NCBI GenBank assembly: GCA_031362245.1
Contig: JANLSD010000314.1
Span: 5,852 to 69,851, forward strand
DNA: 64,000 bases
Direction: 5' to 3'
Source: JAAURS01 sp031362245
GTDB lineage: Bacteria > Cyanobacteriota > Cyanobacteriia > Thermosynechococcales > Thermosynechococcaceae
The notes beneath the pieces were generated by a model, which saw nothing but the letters and a program-made list of their open reading frames with translations, was not told the DNA's origin and did no database searches. Positions 38,825 through 47,596 of this stretch are shown piece by piece (within the stretch, counting starts at the first letter, position 1; every line of letters starts with the position of its first letter). The position numbers and the translations under genes were made by a program.

Positions 38825-38942
38825 ACGCCAAAAACCATCAGAGTCTGACCATAATATCAGCAATTCCGAAAGCTCATTTTTATCACCAGACGAATGATCT
38901 CAGTGCCGAAGTGGATTAATCGCGGCCTGCCATAGCCATGCC

Positions 38943-39608
38943 TCACTTTAAACCATCACAGATCTTGTCAGCAGTGGTTGTCCAGCCCACAATTCCCCCC
39001 TGTGCTCTAACCATTTCAAGAGTAGCCTGCTTAAATTCAGGGAAATAGCTTTCGGTCGCATCCTCCACCATCAAGCATTCAAACCCGCGATCGTTGGCTT
39101 CGCGCATTGTCGTCTGGACACACACCTCAGTCGTAACGCCCGTAATCAGTAAATGAGTAATCCCTTTCTCGTGGAGTAATGCCTCTAGATTGGTGCGACA
39201 GAACGCCCCCTTGCCCGGTTTCTCAATTACCGTTTCGCCAGGCATCGGAGCCAATTCTGGAATGATCCCATTTCCTGGTTCGCCTACGACTAGGATGCGT
39301 CCCATGGGGCCACGATCGCCAATCTTCATCCCCTCACCGCCACGGTTCAGCTTAGACGGGGGACAATCCGAGAGGTCGGGGCGATGGCACTCGATGGTAT
39401 GGAAAACGGGTAGTCCGTTGACGCGGAAGGTATCCAAAAGCTGCTTGAGGGTGGGCACGATCGCCTGGAGTAGCGCAACGTTATTGCCGAGGGCATCGCC
39501 AAAGCCACCTGGTTCCATAAAGTCCCGCTGCATATCGATGATGATGAGCGCTAAGCGACCAGGGACGGGGACTTCGTAATCGTAGGGTTGGGCAGAAATT
39601 AAGACCAT
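38943..39608 (-). CDS. Isochorismatase-family cysteine hydrolase (amidohydrolase, distal gene of ureide operon)
   Basis: Cytosolic amidase that probably releases ammonia or a carbamate from a urea-like substrate. The triad is visible: Asp in LALIIIDMQRDF, Lys in EKPGKGAF and the nucleophile Cys in VTTEVCVQTTMREANDRG. Start ATG 39608 lies inside the preceding cupin gene (10-nt overlap), which suggests translational coupling; an upstream ATG would add seven residues. It resembles the biuret-hydrolase-like gene at 41712 but lacks its YPYNG N-terminus and the substrate loops differ, so the two probably act on different compounds. It is the last gene of the BMP-transporter operon. Confidence 0.75.
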   Translation of the reverse strand: MVLISAQPYDYEVPVPGRLALIIIDMQRDFMEPGGFGDALGNNVALLQAIVPTLKQLLDTFRVNGLPVFHTIECHRPDLSDCPPSKLNRGGEGMKIGDRGPMGRILVVGEPGNGIIPELAPMPGETVIEKPGKGAFCRTNLEALLHEKGITHLLITGVTTEVCVQTTMREANDRGFECLMVEDATESYFPEFKQATLEMVRAQGGIVGWTTTADKICDGLK

Positions 39609-39949
39609 AATTTGACGGGTTTCTCCCAAATGGCAAGGACAATACAGCCCGTGGCGCTAGCGACACGATGGCTGGTTTGGGGTGGGTTAATCACTAAAGT
39701 TCCGGTCTCGTGGGTGCCGTTGTCATCGGTTTGGGAGCCGGACAAGATCAAAATATGTTCAAATCCAAGATGATCGTGCATCGGAACGCTAGCCCCTGGT
39801 TGATAGCGCAATAGCGCAGCAGACGAACCCTGTTCCCCATCGCTATACAGGCGATAGATTTCCACCCCCTCACGGAAGGGTTCCCAAGGGAACGGGTCGA
39901 GGCGATCGCCCAGCTTGAGCAAGTCCTTGAGAATGAGGGCTTTTTCCAT
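39599..39949 (-). CDS. Cupin-domain protein
   Basis: A 116-residue single-cupin protein of the ChrR-like type: YQPGASVPMHDHLGFEHILILSGSQTDD (metal-binding His-His-Glu of motif 1) and GTLVINPPQTSHRV (motif 2). It starts one base into the stop of the ATPase gene (TAATG) and overlaps the next hydrolase gene by 10 nt, so it is made with them. It is too short and different for ureidoglycolate lyase (AllA) or ureidoglycine aminohydrolase; a binding or small-molecule isomerase/lyase role in the same pathway is a guess. Confidence 0.75.
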   Translation of the reverse strand: MEKALILKDLLKLGDRLDPFPWEPFREGVEIYRLYSDGEQGSSAALLRYQPGASVPMHDHLGFEHILILSGSQTDDNGTHETGTLVINPPQTSHRVASATGCIVLAIWEKPVKLWS

Positions 39950-41496
39950 TAGTGACCCGCCATGCTGCGACCAATGGTGGCGAAATCTGCATCGGCGATC
40001 GCACTTTCATAGGAAAACTTCCCTTCGCTAATCACCAAAATCCGGTCTGAGAGCTTAAGGAGTTCGTCAAGGTCTTCGCTTACTAGCAAAACTGCTACAC
40101 CTCGATTCCGCGCCTCTACAATTTGACCGTGGATGTATTCGACTGCTGCAAAGTCCAAACCAAAACAAGGATTTGCAGCAATTAAAAGCTCGATATGATC
40201 CGAAGATAGTTCTCTTGCTAGGACGGTTCGCTGAACGTTACCTCCCGATAGATTTCCCACAGGGGTTTCCGGTGAAGGCGTTTTGATTTTGAAGGTAGTA
40301 ATAAGCCCTGTCGCCATTTCCCGAATCGCTTTGAGAATCAGGAAAACACCGCCCTTCGCCTGGGGAGTACGGTCAAAGGTGCGCAGTGCCAAGTTTTCCG
40401 CGACGCTCATATGGGCAACACAGGCATTGCGGAGGGGTTCTTCCGGCAGCGTAAACACTTTATGGCGATACATTTCAGCACGAGTCGCACCGTAGGGTTC
40501 GCCGTTGACCAGTACTTGGCCTCCGGTGGAAGGCCGTTGCCCTGCTAAAACTTCCACTAACTCTCGTTGACCGTTGCCTGAAATACCCGCAATTCCAATG
40601 ATGGAACCGCTAGGAACTTGCAAATTAATGCCTGTCAGTGCCTCTACACCATTGTCTTTCTCGGCGCGGAGATCTTTGACTTCTAGGACAACTTTCGGTT
40701 CAGGATGAACAACTTTCTCGACCTGCTTGGGTTCACGGCGTTCACCCATCATCATTTCGGACATATCAGCGATGGACATGTCTTTGACGACACCGCGTCC
40801 GGCAAAGGCACCCTTGCGTAGCACGGTAATTTCATCACAAAAGGCGGTTACTTCTCTGAATTTATGACTAATAATCAATACGCTGAGACGTTTGGCGGTG
40901 ACGGCTTCTCGCAGCAATCCCAGCACTTCGTCAGCTTCTTGGGGGGTGAGAACGGAGGTGGGTTCGTCCAAAATCAAAACCCTGACTTTGAGATAAATCT
41001 GTTTGAGGATTTCAAGTTTTTGCTTTTGCCCTGCCGCAAGCTGAGCGATGGGCATGTCCAAGGGCACTTTGAAGGGTGCTTGCGCCATGAAGGCATTGAG
41101 GGCTTCGTATTCTTGCTTCCAGTTGATCAGGTTTTTGTTCTCAAACCGAGACAGTACCAAGTTCTCAGCGACGGTCATGGCGGGGACGGAGGTGAAGTGT
41201 TGATATACCATCCCAATACCGTACTGGTGAGCATCACGGGGAGATGCGATCGCACGGGAATGTTTGTCAATGAGCACGTCGCCGTGGTCTGGGGTGTAGA
41301 ACCCCATGATGCATTTGACGAGGGTGCTTTTGCCTGCGCCATTTTCGCCCAGGAGGGCGTGGAAGGTGCCCGATTTAAGGTGCATGGAGACGTTATTGAG
41401 GGCGGTGAGGCTGCCAAACCGTTTGGTCATGTTGATGATTTCTAGGTCTGGTGGGTGGGTCGTTTCCATTGGGGTGGTGGCGGTTGCGGTGGTCAT
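39949..41496 (-). CDS. Double ABC ATPase of a BMP-family (nucleoside/purine-type) importer
   Basis: Energises the permeases at 42894 and 43851. The 515 residues hold two ABC domains. The first has Walker A LLGENGAGKST, signature LAAGQKQKLEI and Walker B VLILDEPTSVLT; the second has the degenerate P-loop GISGNGQRELVEVLAG, signature LSGGNVQRTVLAREL and an altered Walker B (ELLIAANPCFGLD) as in RbsA/NupO-type proteins of BMP systems. It lies 215 bp after the biuret-hydrolase-like gene, with a MITE-like element in between, so it may also have its own regulation. Substrate by context: purine or ureide. Confidence 0.88.
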   Translation of the reverse strand: MTTATATTPMETTHPPDLEIINMTKRFGSLTALNNVSMHLKSGTFHALLGENGAGKSTLVKCIMGFYTPDHGDVLIDKHSRAIASPRDAHQYGIGMVYQHFTSVPAMTVAENLVLSRFENKNLINWKQEYEALNAFMAQAPFKVPLDMPIAQLAAGQKQKLEILKQIYLKVRVLILDEPTSVLTPQEADEVLGLLREAVTAKRLSVLIISHKFREVTAFCDEITVLRKGAFAGRGVVKDMSIADMSEMMMGERREPKQVEKVVHPEPKVVLEVKDLRAEKDNGVEALTGINLQVPSGSIIGIAGISGNGQRELVEVLAGQRPSTGGQVLVNGEPYGATRAEMYRHKVFTLPEEPLRNACVAHMSVAENLALRTFDRTPQAKGGVFLILKAIREMATGLITTFKIKTPSPETPVGNLSGGNVQRTVLARELSSDHIELLIAANPCFGLDFAAVEYIHGQIVEARNRGVAVLLVSEDLDELLKLSDRILVISEGKFSYESAIADADFATIGRSMAGH

Positions 41497-41569
41497 GGGT
41501 GAACTCCAAATTGTGGTTTTGGATTTGCAAGGGGTGGGTGTCGAAAGAGTTTTTGAATGAAAAGATTTA

Positions 41570-41673
41570 CACCTTGCACTACCCCCCTCAGTCCCCCTTA
41601 TAAAGGGGGGAAGAATATGGACTGGCTCCCTCCCCTTGTAAAGGGGAGGGCTGGGGTTGGGTAGTGCAAGGTG
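41570..41673. mobile_element. MITE-like element, copy 2 (104 bp)
   Basis: Perfect 15-bp inverted ends CACCTTGCACTACCC (41570-41584) and GGGTAGTGCAAGGTG (41659-41673). The interior matches copy 1 at 23342 in inverse orientation and itself contains two hairpins (CCCCCTTATAAAGGGGG and CCCTCCCCTTGTAAAGGGGAGGG in two arms). It is inserted within the transporter operon, between the hydrolase and ATPase genes, and could attenuate or process the transcript. Confidence 0.78.
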
Positions 41674-41711
41674 TGACAGCGACGTTTTCTATCATTGAGA
41701 ATTACTAGCGG

Positions 41712-42428
41712 TCATGAGACAGGTTGCGGAATTTTTACGGATGGGATGTCTTGAATGGCGTTGAGGAAGGCGTTGGAATCTGCGACTGCGCCAAATACGC
41801 CGCCTTGCATCTGAATCATTTTGAGGGCCGCGAGATAGTTGCCATAGTCCGTCGCGCCTGTGCAGTCCGATAGCACGAGACATTCATAGCCGCGATCATT
41901 TGCGTCGCGCAGGGTGGTGTGGACGCAAACATCGGTGGTGATTCCAGTCAGGATGATGTTTTGGATGCCCTTGAGCTTGAGCAAGAGGTCTAGGTCTGTG
42001 GCGTAAAATGAACCTTTGCCTGGTTTATCAATAATCGGTTCACCAGGGAGGGGATAGAGGTCTGGAATGATGTCCCACCCAGATTCACCGCGCACAAGAA
42101 TCCTTCCGCACGGGCCAGGATCGCCGATACCTGCGCCAATTTGTTGCGATCGCCACCTCTTATTCTGCGGCAAGTCAGACAAATCCGGTCGATGACCCTC
42201 ACGGGTGTGGATGATGTAGAACCCGCGATCGCGCATTGCCGCCAGCACTTTTGTGATCGGTTCAATGGGTGCACGAGTTAGAGAGAGATCGTAACCCATG
42301 CGATCAACATAGCCCCCAATTCCACAGAAATCCGTCTGCATATCAATGATGATGAGCGCCGTATTTTCAGGACGCAAATCGCCATTGTAGGGATAGGCGT
42401 AGGGTTCAGATTGGACAAAGCGATCCAT
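41712..42428 (-). CDS. Biuret hydrolase-like cysteine hydrolase (BiuH/RutB clan)
   Basis: Isochorismatase-fold amidohydrolase of 238 residues. The triad is Asp29 (TALIIIDMQTDF), Lys135 (IDKPGKGSF) and Cys168 (TGITTDVCVHTT). The N-terminus YAYPYNGDLRPENTAL, the loop THREGHRPDLSDLP (HTREGHRPDL) and RWRSQQIGAGIGDPGPCGRIL agree closely with my knowledge of biuret amidohydrolases, which convert biuret to allophanate and ammonia. Ureidoacrylate hydrolase (RutB) is the main alternative. It starts 2 bp after the AtzF-C-like gene, whose family deals with the next intermediates of biuret breakdown. Substrate is inferred, not proven. Confidence 0.72.
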   Translation of the reverse strand: MDRFVQSEPYAYPYNGDLRPENTALIIIDMQTDFCGIGGYVDRMGYDLSLTRAPIEPITKVLAAMRDRGFYIIHTREGHRPDLSDLPQNKRWRSQQIGAGIGDPGPCGRILVRGESGWDIIPDLYPLPGEPIIDKPGKGSFYATDLDLLLKLKGIQNIILTGITTDVCVHTTLRDANDRGYECLVLSDCTGATDYGNYLAALKMIQMQGGVFGAVADSNAFLNAIQDIPSVKIPQPVS

Positions 42429-42430
42429 TG

Positions 42431-42838
42431 TTAGCCTCCTTTAACACTTAACACAGGGTGTTTGGAGGCCATATAAGCACGCCATCCGCCCCATTCGGTA
42501 ATTTCAAGCTGGTTTTCGCATAGGATGGGTTCTCCTAAAACGCCCAATACGACTTCCCCATCATCTAGCTTCACTTTTCCGATGCTCAATCCTGGGGGTT
42601 CCTGCCAGAGAAGTGTTGCTAATCCCCCAGCAGGGACTTGCCAGAGTTCGACCGCGATCGCCACACCCCCTTCTTGCACCCGCACCATCGCCGGATGAAT
42701 ATCCCCAATCGACCACAACCGATAAGCAGACTCGGTGAAAGCTTCGCGCACAAACGTCGCGCCAACCCCAATCAAATTGGGGTTCAGCGCCAACCCCCGC
42801 ATCAACGTCCCATTCACTGCCAAATCCACAACATCCAT
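42431..42838 (-). CDS. Free-standing allophanate-hydrolase C-terminal-like domain protein (paralogue 1)
   Basis: A 135-residue protein with the fold signature of the C-terminal domain of AtzF/urea amidolyase (gamma-glutamylcyclotransferase-like): VNGTLMRGLALNPNLIGVGATF, YRLWSIGDIHPAMVRVQEGG, LWQVPAGGLATLL, and the tail ITEWGGWRAYMASK. In AtzF this domain handles N-carboxycarbamate decarboxylation. Here there is no amidase domain. ATG 42838 is preferred, with GGGGG just upstream; earlier starts at 42850 or 42877 run into the palindromic repeat. It is tightly linked to the biuret-hydrolase-like gene. A paralogue is at 52100. Confidence 0.7.
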   Translation of the reverse strand: MDVVDLAVNGTLMRGLALNPNLIGVGATFVREAFTESAYRLWSIGDIHPAMVRVQEGGVAIAVELWQVPAGGLATLLWQEPPGLSIGKVKLDDGEVVLGVLGEPILCENQLEITEWGGWRAYMASKHPVLSVKGG

Positions 42839-42849
42839 TCCAACCCCCA

Positions 42850-42874
42850 TAGGGGCGCAACACCTTGCGCCCTC
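42850..42874. repeat. Copy of GTAGGGGCGCAA palindromic repeat
   Basis: taggggcgcaacaccttgcgccctc lies between the second permease gene and the AtzF-C-like gene. It can form a hairpin in the operon transcript. Confidence 0.7.
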
Positions 42875-42893
42875 CATATTCCAGAATGCCTAG

Positions 42894-43820
42894 CTAACTC
42901 CCCGAACCCAACGCCCCAGGCGCACCCGAAATCGTCCGAGTCGGAGAACAAGTCAAAATCATAATCCCCAGTGTCAAAATATACGGTGCCGCATTAAACA
43001 AATAGTATCCCTGGGTAATCCCCACCGATTGCAGCGCAGGCCCGATCGCCTGTGCCCCGCCAAACAACAAAGACGCATACAAACACTGCATCGGCTGCCA
43101 CCGCGCAAAAATTACCAGCGCCACCGCCATCAACCCCTGTCCCGTCGAAATGCGCTCACTCCAAATGCCAGGGTAGTAGAGCGACAACGACGCACCGCCA
43201 ATCCCCGCCAAAAAGCTACCTGCAATAATCGCCAGCATCCGCACCTTTTTGATGGAAACCCCCATCGCCAAAGCTGCATCAGGGCTATCCCCCACCGCTC
43301 GGATAAACAACCCCCAGCGCGTGGACTTAAAGAACCATGTCATGATGGGCGCTAACGCCACCCCCAACAAAAACAGCGGACTAATTCTCAACGCTTCCTG
43401 GAGCGATGAAATACTGCTCCAGCCACCTAAATTAAACGTCGGGAGTTGCGGGGCAGACGGCTGAATAAATGGCTTGCCCAAAAAGAACGCAATCCCGCTA
43501 CCAAAGATAATCATGGCAATTCCGACCGCCACGTCATTAACCTTCGGCTGCTGCGTCAGCCAAGCATGAATCAACCCCAACGCCATCCCCGCCACACCCG
43601 CCATCAATACCCCCAACCACGGCGAACCCGTCAGGTAGGAAATGGCATAGGCGCTCATGGCTCCAGTGAGCAACGTCCCTTCCAAACCCAAATTAATCTT
43701 GCCGCTTTTCTCGGTCAGGCATTCGCCCAAACTTACAAAGAGAAAGGGAGTGCCGCCTCGCATTGTTCCAGCGGCGATCGCCAACGGAACCCCCCACCAA
43801 CCCACGTTTTCTGCTGCCAT
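42894..43820 (-). CDS. BMP-family ABC transporter permease (second)
   Basis: Inner-membrane permease of the BPD_transp_2 (RbsC/NupQ-like) family, 308 residues and about 8-9 hydrophobic segments. The landmark FVSLGECLTEKSGKINLGLEGTLLTGAM near residues 28-55 is characteristic of the short permease of purine/nucleoside BMP systems, as is VGIAMIIFGSGIAFFLGKPFIQPS. It begins 30 bp after the first permease gene. Together with the longer permease it forms the channel. Confidence 0.9.
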   Translation of the reverse strand: MAAENVGWWGVPLAIAAGTMRGGTPFLFVSLGECLTEKSGKINLGLEGTLLTGAMSAYAISYLTGSPWLGVLMAGVAGMALGLIHAWLTQQPKVNDVAVGIAMIIFGSGIAFFLGKPFIQPSAPQLPTFNLGGWSSISSLQEALRISPLFLLGVALAPIMTWFFKSTRWGLFIRAVGDSPDAALAMGVSIKKVRMLAIIAGSFLAGIGGASLSLYYPGIWSERISTGQGLMAVALVIFARWQPMQCLYASLLFGGAQAIGPALQSVGITQGYYLFNAAPYILTLGIMILTCSPTRTISGAPGALGSGS

Positions 43821-43850
43821 CGGAATACGCTCCCTTCAGTGAATAAAGGA

Positions 43851-44948
43851 TTAAACAACCGCCGCAGGTTGCCGAGTGGGCTTAACCTCAGACCGCTCTT
43901 TGAAAATCGCGAACCGCCCATAGAGAGATTCGCTGTACATCACCACCAAAAAGACCAGCCCTTGGAATACCAAAACCGTCGCATCCGGTAAGTTATGCAC
44001 CCGCTGCAAAATGCCACCACTGGCGAGGATTCCTCCCAGTAAAACGGCGACGACTGTTGCCGCCAAAGGGTTATAGCGAGCAATAAACGCAACCAAAATC
44101 CCGCTGTAGCCATAGTTCGCATTCAGCGACTCATTGGCGCGACCATGCACCGCCGCTACTTCCACCATCCCAGCCAGCCCCGCACAGGAACCTGCCAAAA
44201 AGCAAATCGCCATCGTCAACTTGCCCACGGGCAATCCCGCAATCCGTGCCGCCCGAATGTTGCCCCCCGCCGTCCGCGCCGCAAATCCAAACGTCGTGCG
44301 CTGAATCAGGATGTAGGCAATCACACAAGCAACAATGCCGTAGATCAGCCCGTAGTGAATGCGAGTCCCAGGCAAAACCCCCAACATATCCACGTTCGGG
44401 ATGGGAAAGCTGGAGGGTTTGTTGAGAGACGCAGGATCCTTCATTGGCCCGTTGACCAGATGGTTGAGAAGGGCGATCGCAATGTAGTTCATCAGCAAAC
44501 TACTAATGGTTTCATTCACACCCCGATAATGTCTCAGGGCACCGACTGCGCCGATCCACAGGCCACCAAACAGCAGCCCTGCGATCGCCATCCCAAGCTG
44601 AACCACTAGCGGTAGCGCATGACCACCCAACCCCAAGCCAGCAATGATTGCGCCAATGCCGCCCATCACCAACGCCCCTTCATTGCCGATAATCACCAAT
44701 CCCAAACGGGCAGGCAATGCCGTACAAAGCGCCGTCAACATCAACGGTGCCGCCCGAATCAGTGTGTTTTGGAAAGAACGCCAACTGCCAAAGGCTGCTT
44801 TATAGATTGAGGCGTATACGTCAAAGGGGTTTGAACCCACCGCCGCACAGAAAATGCCAAACAGAAAAAGCGAGAACAGTAAAGCTGCAACGGGCAAACA
44901 AATCGATTCAAGGGTTTTACCCCAATGTTGACGGTTGCGTGTCTGCAT
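43851..44948 (-). CDS. BMP-family ABC transporter permease (first, long)
   Basis: Inner-membrane permease of 365 residues (NupP/YufP-like). Landmarks are GSNPFDVYASIYKAAFGS near residues 35-52, LMLTALCTALPARLGLVIIGNEGALVMGGIGA (the EAA-like INIGxEGQ region), ETISSLLMNYIAIALLNHLVNGPMKDP and GRANESLNANYGYSGILVAFIARYNP. It starts 6 bp after the second lipoprotein gene. The extra length over the second permease is an N-terminal membrane segment and periplasmic loop, normal for this subunit. Confidence 0.9.
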   Translation of the reverse strand: MQTRNRQHWGKTLESICLPVAALLFSLFLFGIFCAAVGSNPFDVYASIYKAAFGSWRSFQNTLIRAAPLMLTALCTALPARLGLVIIGNEGALVMGGIGAIIAGLGLGGHALPLVVQLGMAIAGLLFGGLWIGAVGALRHYRGVNETISSLLMNYIAIALLNHLVNGPMKDPASLNKPSSFPIPNVDMLGVLPGTRIHYGLIYGIVACVIAYILIQRTTFGFAARTAGGNIRAARIAGLPVGKLTMAICFLAGSCAGLAGMVEVAAVHGRANESLNANYGYSGILVAFIARYNPLAATVVAVLLGGILASGGILQRVHNLPDATVLVFQGLVFLVVMYSESLYGRFAIFKERSEVKPTRQPAAVV

Positions 44949-44954
44949 CGTGGA

Positions 44955-46130
44955 TTATCCTCCTACCTTGCCAAGGGCACCTGCCACTAACCAATCCATC
45001 TTATTGAGCGAATCGTCGGTAATCTTCAAATTTTTGCCAGCAGGAATGACGGATTTACCCGCATTGTCTTTAATTTCTCCCTTATAGACGTACAGGCTGC
45101 CATCTTCTAGCTTGGCCTTAGTGGCATCGGCATCTTTCTTGGTAGCATCGCTCACACCAGCCCCGTAGGGTGCCATCTTCACAAATTTCTCCTTCAGCCC
45201 CCCCCGAATTAAGTGAGGAATACCCCCATCCATCAGGGTTTTACCCGCCTTAATTTGCTCGACGTACTGGGTATAAACGCTGGGGAAATCCCAGGCTGTC
45301 CCTGTGAGGTAGCCCTTGGGTGCCAAGCTAGACTGCACGGCATGGAACCCACTGGAGAAAACTCCTCGTTTTTCAGCCGTTTCAATCACGACCTTAGGGC
45401 TATCCACATGCATACTAATCACGTCAGCGCCTTGGTCTGCCAAGCTATTAGTAGCCTCAGCTTCCTTGACGGGCAATGACCAGTCTCCTGTAAAAATCAC
45501 TTGGACTTTAATATCGGGCTTAACACTTCGTGCCCCTAAAACAAAGCTGTTGAGGTTTCGGAGCACGGGTGTAATGGGTTTGGCCGCAACAAAGCCGAGC
45601 TTTCCTTTTTTTGACGTTTGAGCTGCCACTCTGCCTGCGATGTACTGGCCCTCGTCTACATCTCCAAAGTAACTACCGATATTTTTAGGGGTCTTACCTT
45701 CCTCGTAAAGCGGCCCAAAGTGGAAGAACTGGACTTTGGGAAACTCTGCGGCAATCTTTAAAATATGAGGGTCAAAGTAACCAAAGGACGTGGGAAACAA
45801 AACCGTTGCGCCATCTTGTTCAATCATGTTGCGCATGGCTTCTTGAACTTCGGTGGTTTCTGGCACATTGGCCTGCTCTACAATCTTGACCCCTGGTAGC
45901 TTGGCGATCGCCGCTGCTCCTTCCGCATGGGCCTGGTTAAAGCCATAGTCATCCTTTGCACCCACATAGATAAAACCCACCACCAGAGGTTTATCGCCGC
46001 CTGCACCTGCTTCCGGCTTTGAATCAGAACTGCAACCACTTAGCTTAAGGGTCAGACCAAAGGCCGTTGTGGCTAACAGCCCTTGGACAAATTGACGACG
46101 GGGGATATAGAGAGATGGTTTGTTATCCAT
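44955..46130 (-). CDS. BMP-family substrate-binding lipoprotein 2
   Basis: Solute-binding protein of the BMP (PnrA/Med) family feeding the adjacent permeases. The N-terminus has a twin-arginine signal (IPRRQFVQGLLATTAFGL) followed by a lipobox LSGC, so it is likely exported by Tat and lipid-anchored. The mature part shows VGFIYVGAKDDYGFNQAHAEG, the typical BMP opening, and DQGADVISMHVDSPKVVIE. The 391-residue length is normal. It is closely similar to the protein encoded directly upstream at 46204 (73 bp gap), evidently a tandem duplicate. Ligand inferred as a purine or ureide. Confidence 0.88.
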   Translation of the reverse strand: MDNKPSLYIPRRQFVQGLLATTAFGLTLKLSGCSSDSKPEAGAGGDKPLVVGFIYVGAKDDYGFNQAHAEGAAAIAKLPGVKIVEQANVPETTEVQEAMRNMIEQDGATVLFPTSFGYFDPHILKIAAEFPKVQFFHFGPLYEEGKTPKNIGSYFGDVDEGQYIAGRVAAQTSKKGKLGFVAAKPITPVLRNLNSFVLGARSVKPDIKVQVIFTGDWSLPVKEAEATNSLADQGADVISMHVDSPKVVIETAEKRGVFSSGFHAVQSSLAPKGYLTGTAWDFPSVYTQYVEQIKAGKTLMDGGIPHLIRGGLKEKFVKMAPYGAGVSDATKKDADATKAKLEDGSLYVYKGEIKDNAGKSVIPAGKNLKITDDSLNKMDWLVAGALGKVGG

Positions 46131-46203
46131 TGCAGCGACACTCCTGACACAAAATAGGGGGATTTATTAAAGAAAGATTGAAACCCAAATGCCACGATCA
46201 GCA

Positions 46204-47385
46204 CTACGCCTTACCGATCACCCCCTCCACTAGCCAATTCATGGCTTCCAGGGCAGGATCTTGCTGCTTAAATTCTTTTTTGTCTGGGATGACGACTTTC
46301 CCTGTGTTGTCTTTAATGGGACCCTTATAAATCACCATGCTGCCATCCATAAACTTCGCTTTGGCCGCCTCCGCTTTAGTTTTGGTTTCCGCTTTAACGG
46401 CAGCCCCATAGTCCGAAAGTTTCAAAAAGCCATCCTTCAGCCCGCCGCGCACCAAGTGAGAAATTCCTCCGTTCATGAGGGTTTTACCCGCCTTGATGTC
46501 ATTGGCATAGGTTTCATAAATCTGGCTCCAGTTCCATTCCGCGCCGGTCAAATACCCCTTAGGGGCCAGGGCCTGTTGATTCGCATGGTATCCACTGCAA
46601 AAAACGCCTCGCTTCTCGGCAGTTGCCATGATCACCTTGGGACTATCAACGTGGCAGGTCAATACATCAACACCTTGATCGACCAAGCTATTGGTCGCTT
46701 CAGCCTCTTTCACGGGTAAAGACCAATCTCCGGTAAAAACCACTTTAGTCGTTGCGTCTGGTTTTACACTCCGTGCACCTAGCGTAAAACTATTAATATT
46801 ACGCAGCACCTGCGGGATCGGCTTTGCAGCAATAAATCCCAATTTCCTTGTTTTGGAGGTTAGTGCCGCTACAATCCCTGCAACGTATTGCGCCTCATCG
46901 ATATACCCAAAGTAGCTTCCTACATTTTTAGGATGCTTTCCATCCACGTAGAGTCCGCCACAGTGGAAAAATTGAACTTCAGGAAAGTCTTGGGCAATTT
47001 TCAAAATATGGGGGTCAAAATACCCAAAGGAAGTTGGGAATAGTACCTTTGCGCCATCCTGCTCAATCATATTGCGCATGGCTTCCTGAACCTCAGTGGT
47101 TTCCGGCACCATCGCTTGTTCGACGGCCTTTACCCCGCTGAGCTTGGAGAGACCTGCTTTCCCTTCCGCATGGGCTTGGTTATACCCATAGTCATCCTTG
47201 GGGCCAACGTAAATAAACCCCATCGAAAGTTGCTTGTCTGCTGCCCCAGAGGCTCCAGGTTTCGCCTCTTCTGGGGAAGGCGAGCTGCAACCGACTAATC
47301 GAGAAGTAACCCCAAAGGCCGTTGCCGCTAAAATCCCTCGGATCACCTGGCGTCGAGGAAGATAAATAGATCGTCTTGTTGACAC
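46204..47385 (-). CDS. BMP-family substrate-binding lipoprotein 1
   Basis: First gene of the transporter operon, 393 residues from a GTG start at 47385 preceded by AAGGAG. It has the same Tat-plus-lipobox export signal (LPRRQVIRGILAATAFG then RLVGC) and BMP opening MGFIYVGPKDDYGYNQAHAEG as its neighbour. Differences concentrate in the C-terminal third and around the ligand cleft (DVLTCHVDSPKVIM against DVISMHVDSPKVVI), which would fit two related ligands for one transporter. The predicted NtcA-type promoter at 47555-47596 lies about 170 bp upstream. Confidence 0.88.
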   Translation of the reverse strand: MSTRRSIYLPRRQVIRGILAATAFGVTSRLVGCSSPSPEEAKPGASGAADKQLSMGFIYVGPKDDYGYNQAHAEGKAGLSKLSGVKAVEQAMVPETTEVQEAMRNMIEQDGAKVLFPTSFGYFDPHILKIAQDFPEVQFFHCGGLYVDGKHPKNVGSYFGYIDEAQYVAGIVAALTSKTRKLGFIAAKPIPQVLRNINSFTLGARSVKPDATTKVVFTGDWSLPVKEAEATNSLVDQGVDVLTCHVDSPKVIMATAEKRGVFCSGYHANQQALAPKGYLTGAEWNWSQIYETYANDIKAGKTLMNGGISHLVRGGLKDGFLKLSDYGAAVKAETKTKAEAAKAKFMDGSMVIYKGPIKDNTGKVVIPDKKEFKQQDPALEAMNWLVEGVIGKA

Positions 47386-47554
47386 CGAATAAGCTCCTTA
47401 CACGTTCTTGAAAAAGGGGACTTGACGGGATTAAAACCCAATTTAAAGAAACAAATTAGCCATGAATGCAGCGAAGAATGGTTGGCTATATTCCCTGATT
47501 TTAAAACTGCAATTCTAAAAATGAGTTATCTAACAGATCTTGCATACAAAGTAA

Positions 47555-47596
47555 AATCTATAGAGTATTGACTTGATAGATGGTATAAGAGATTAC
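47555..47596 (-). promoter_or_regulatory. NtcA-type promoter for the BMP transporter operon
   Basis: GTATAAGAGATTAC (47583-47596) is a perfect GTAN8TAC. On the minus strand it is followed after exactly 22 nt by TAGATT (47560-47555), a TAN3T -10 box. This is the canonical layout of an NtcA-activated promoter. The leader to the GTG would be about 160 nt. Confidence 0.72.

Noticed and set aside
39599..39949. Cupin gene as ureidoglycolate lyase (AllA) or ureidoglycine aminohydrolase
   Set aside because: Only 116 residues with a ChrR-like cupin; AllA is longer with different motifs and the aminohydrolase is a bicupin about twice this size.
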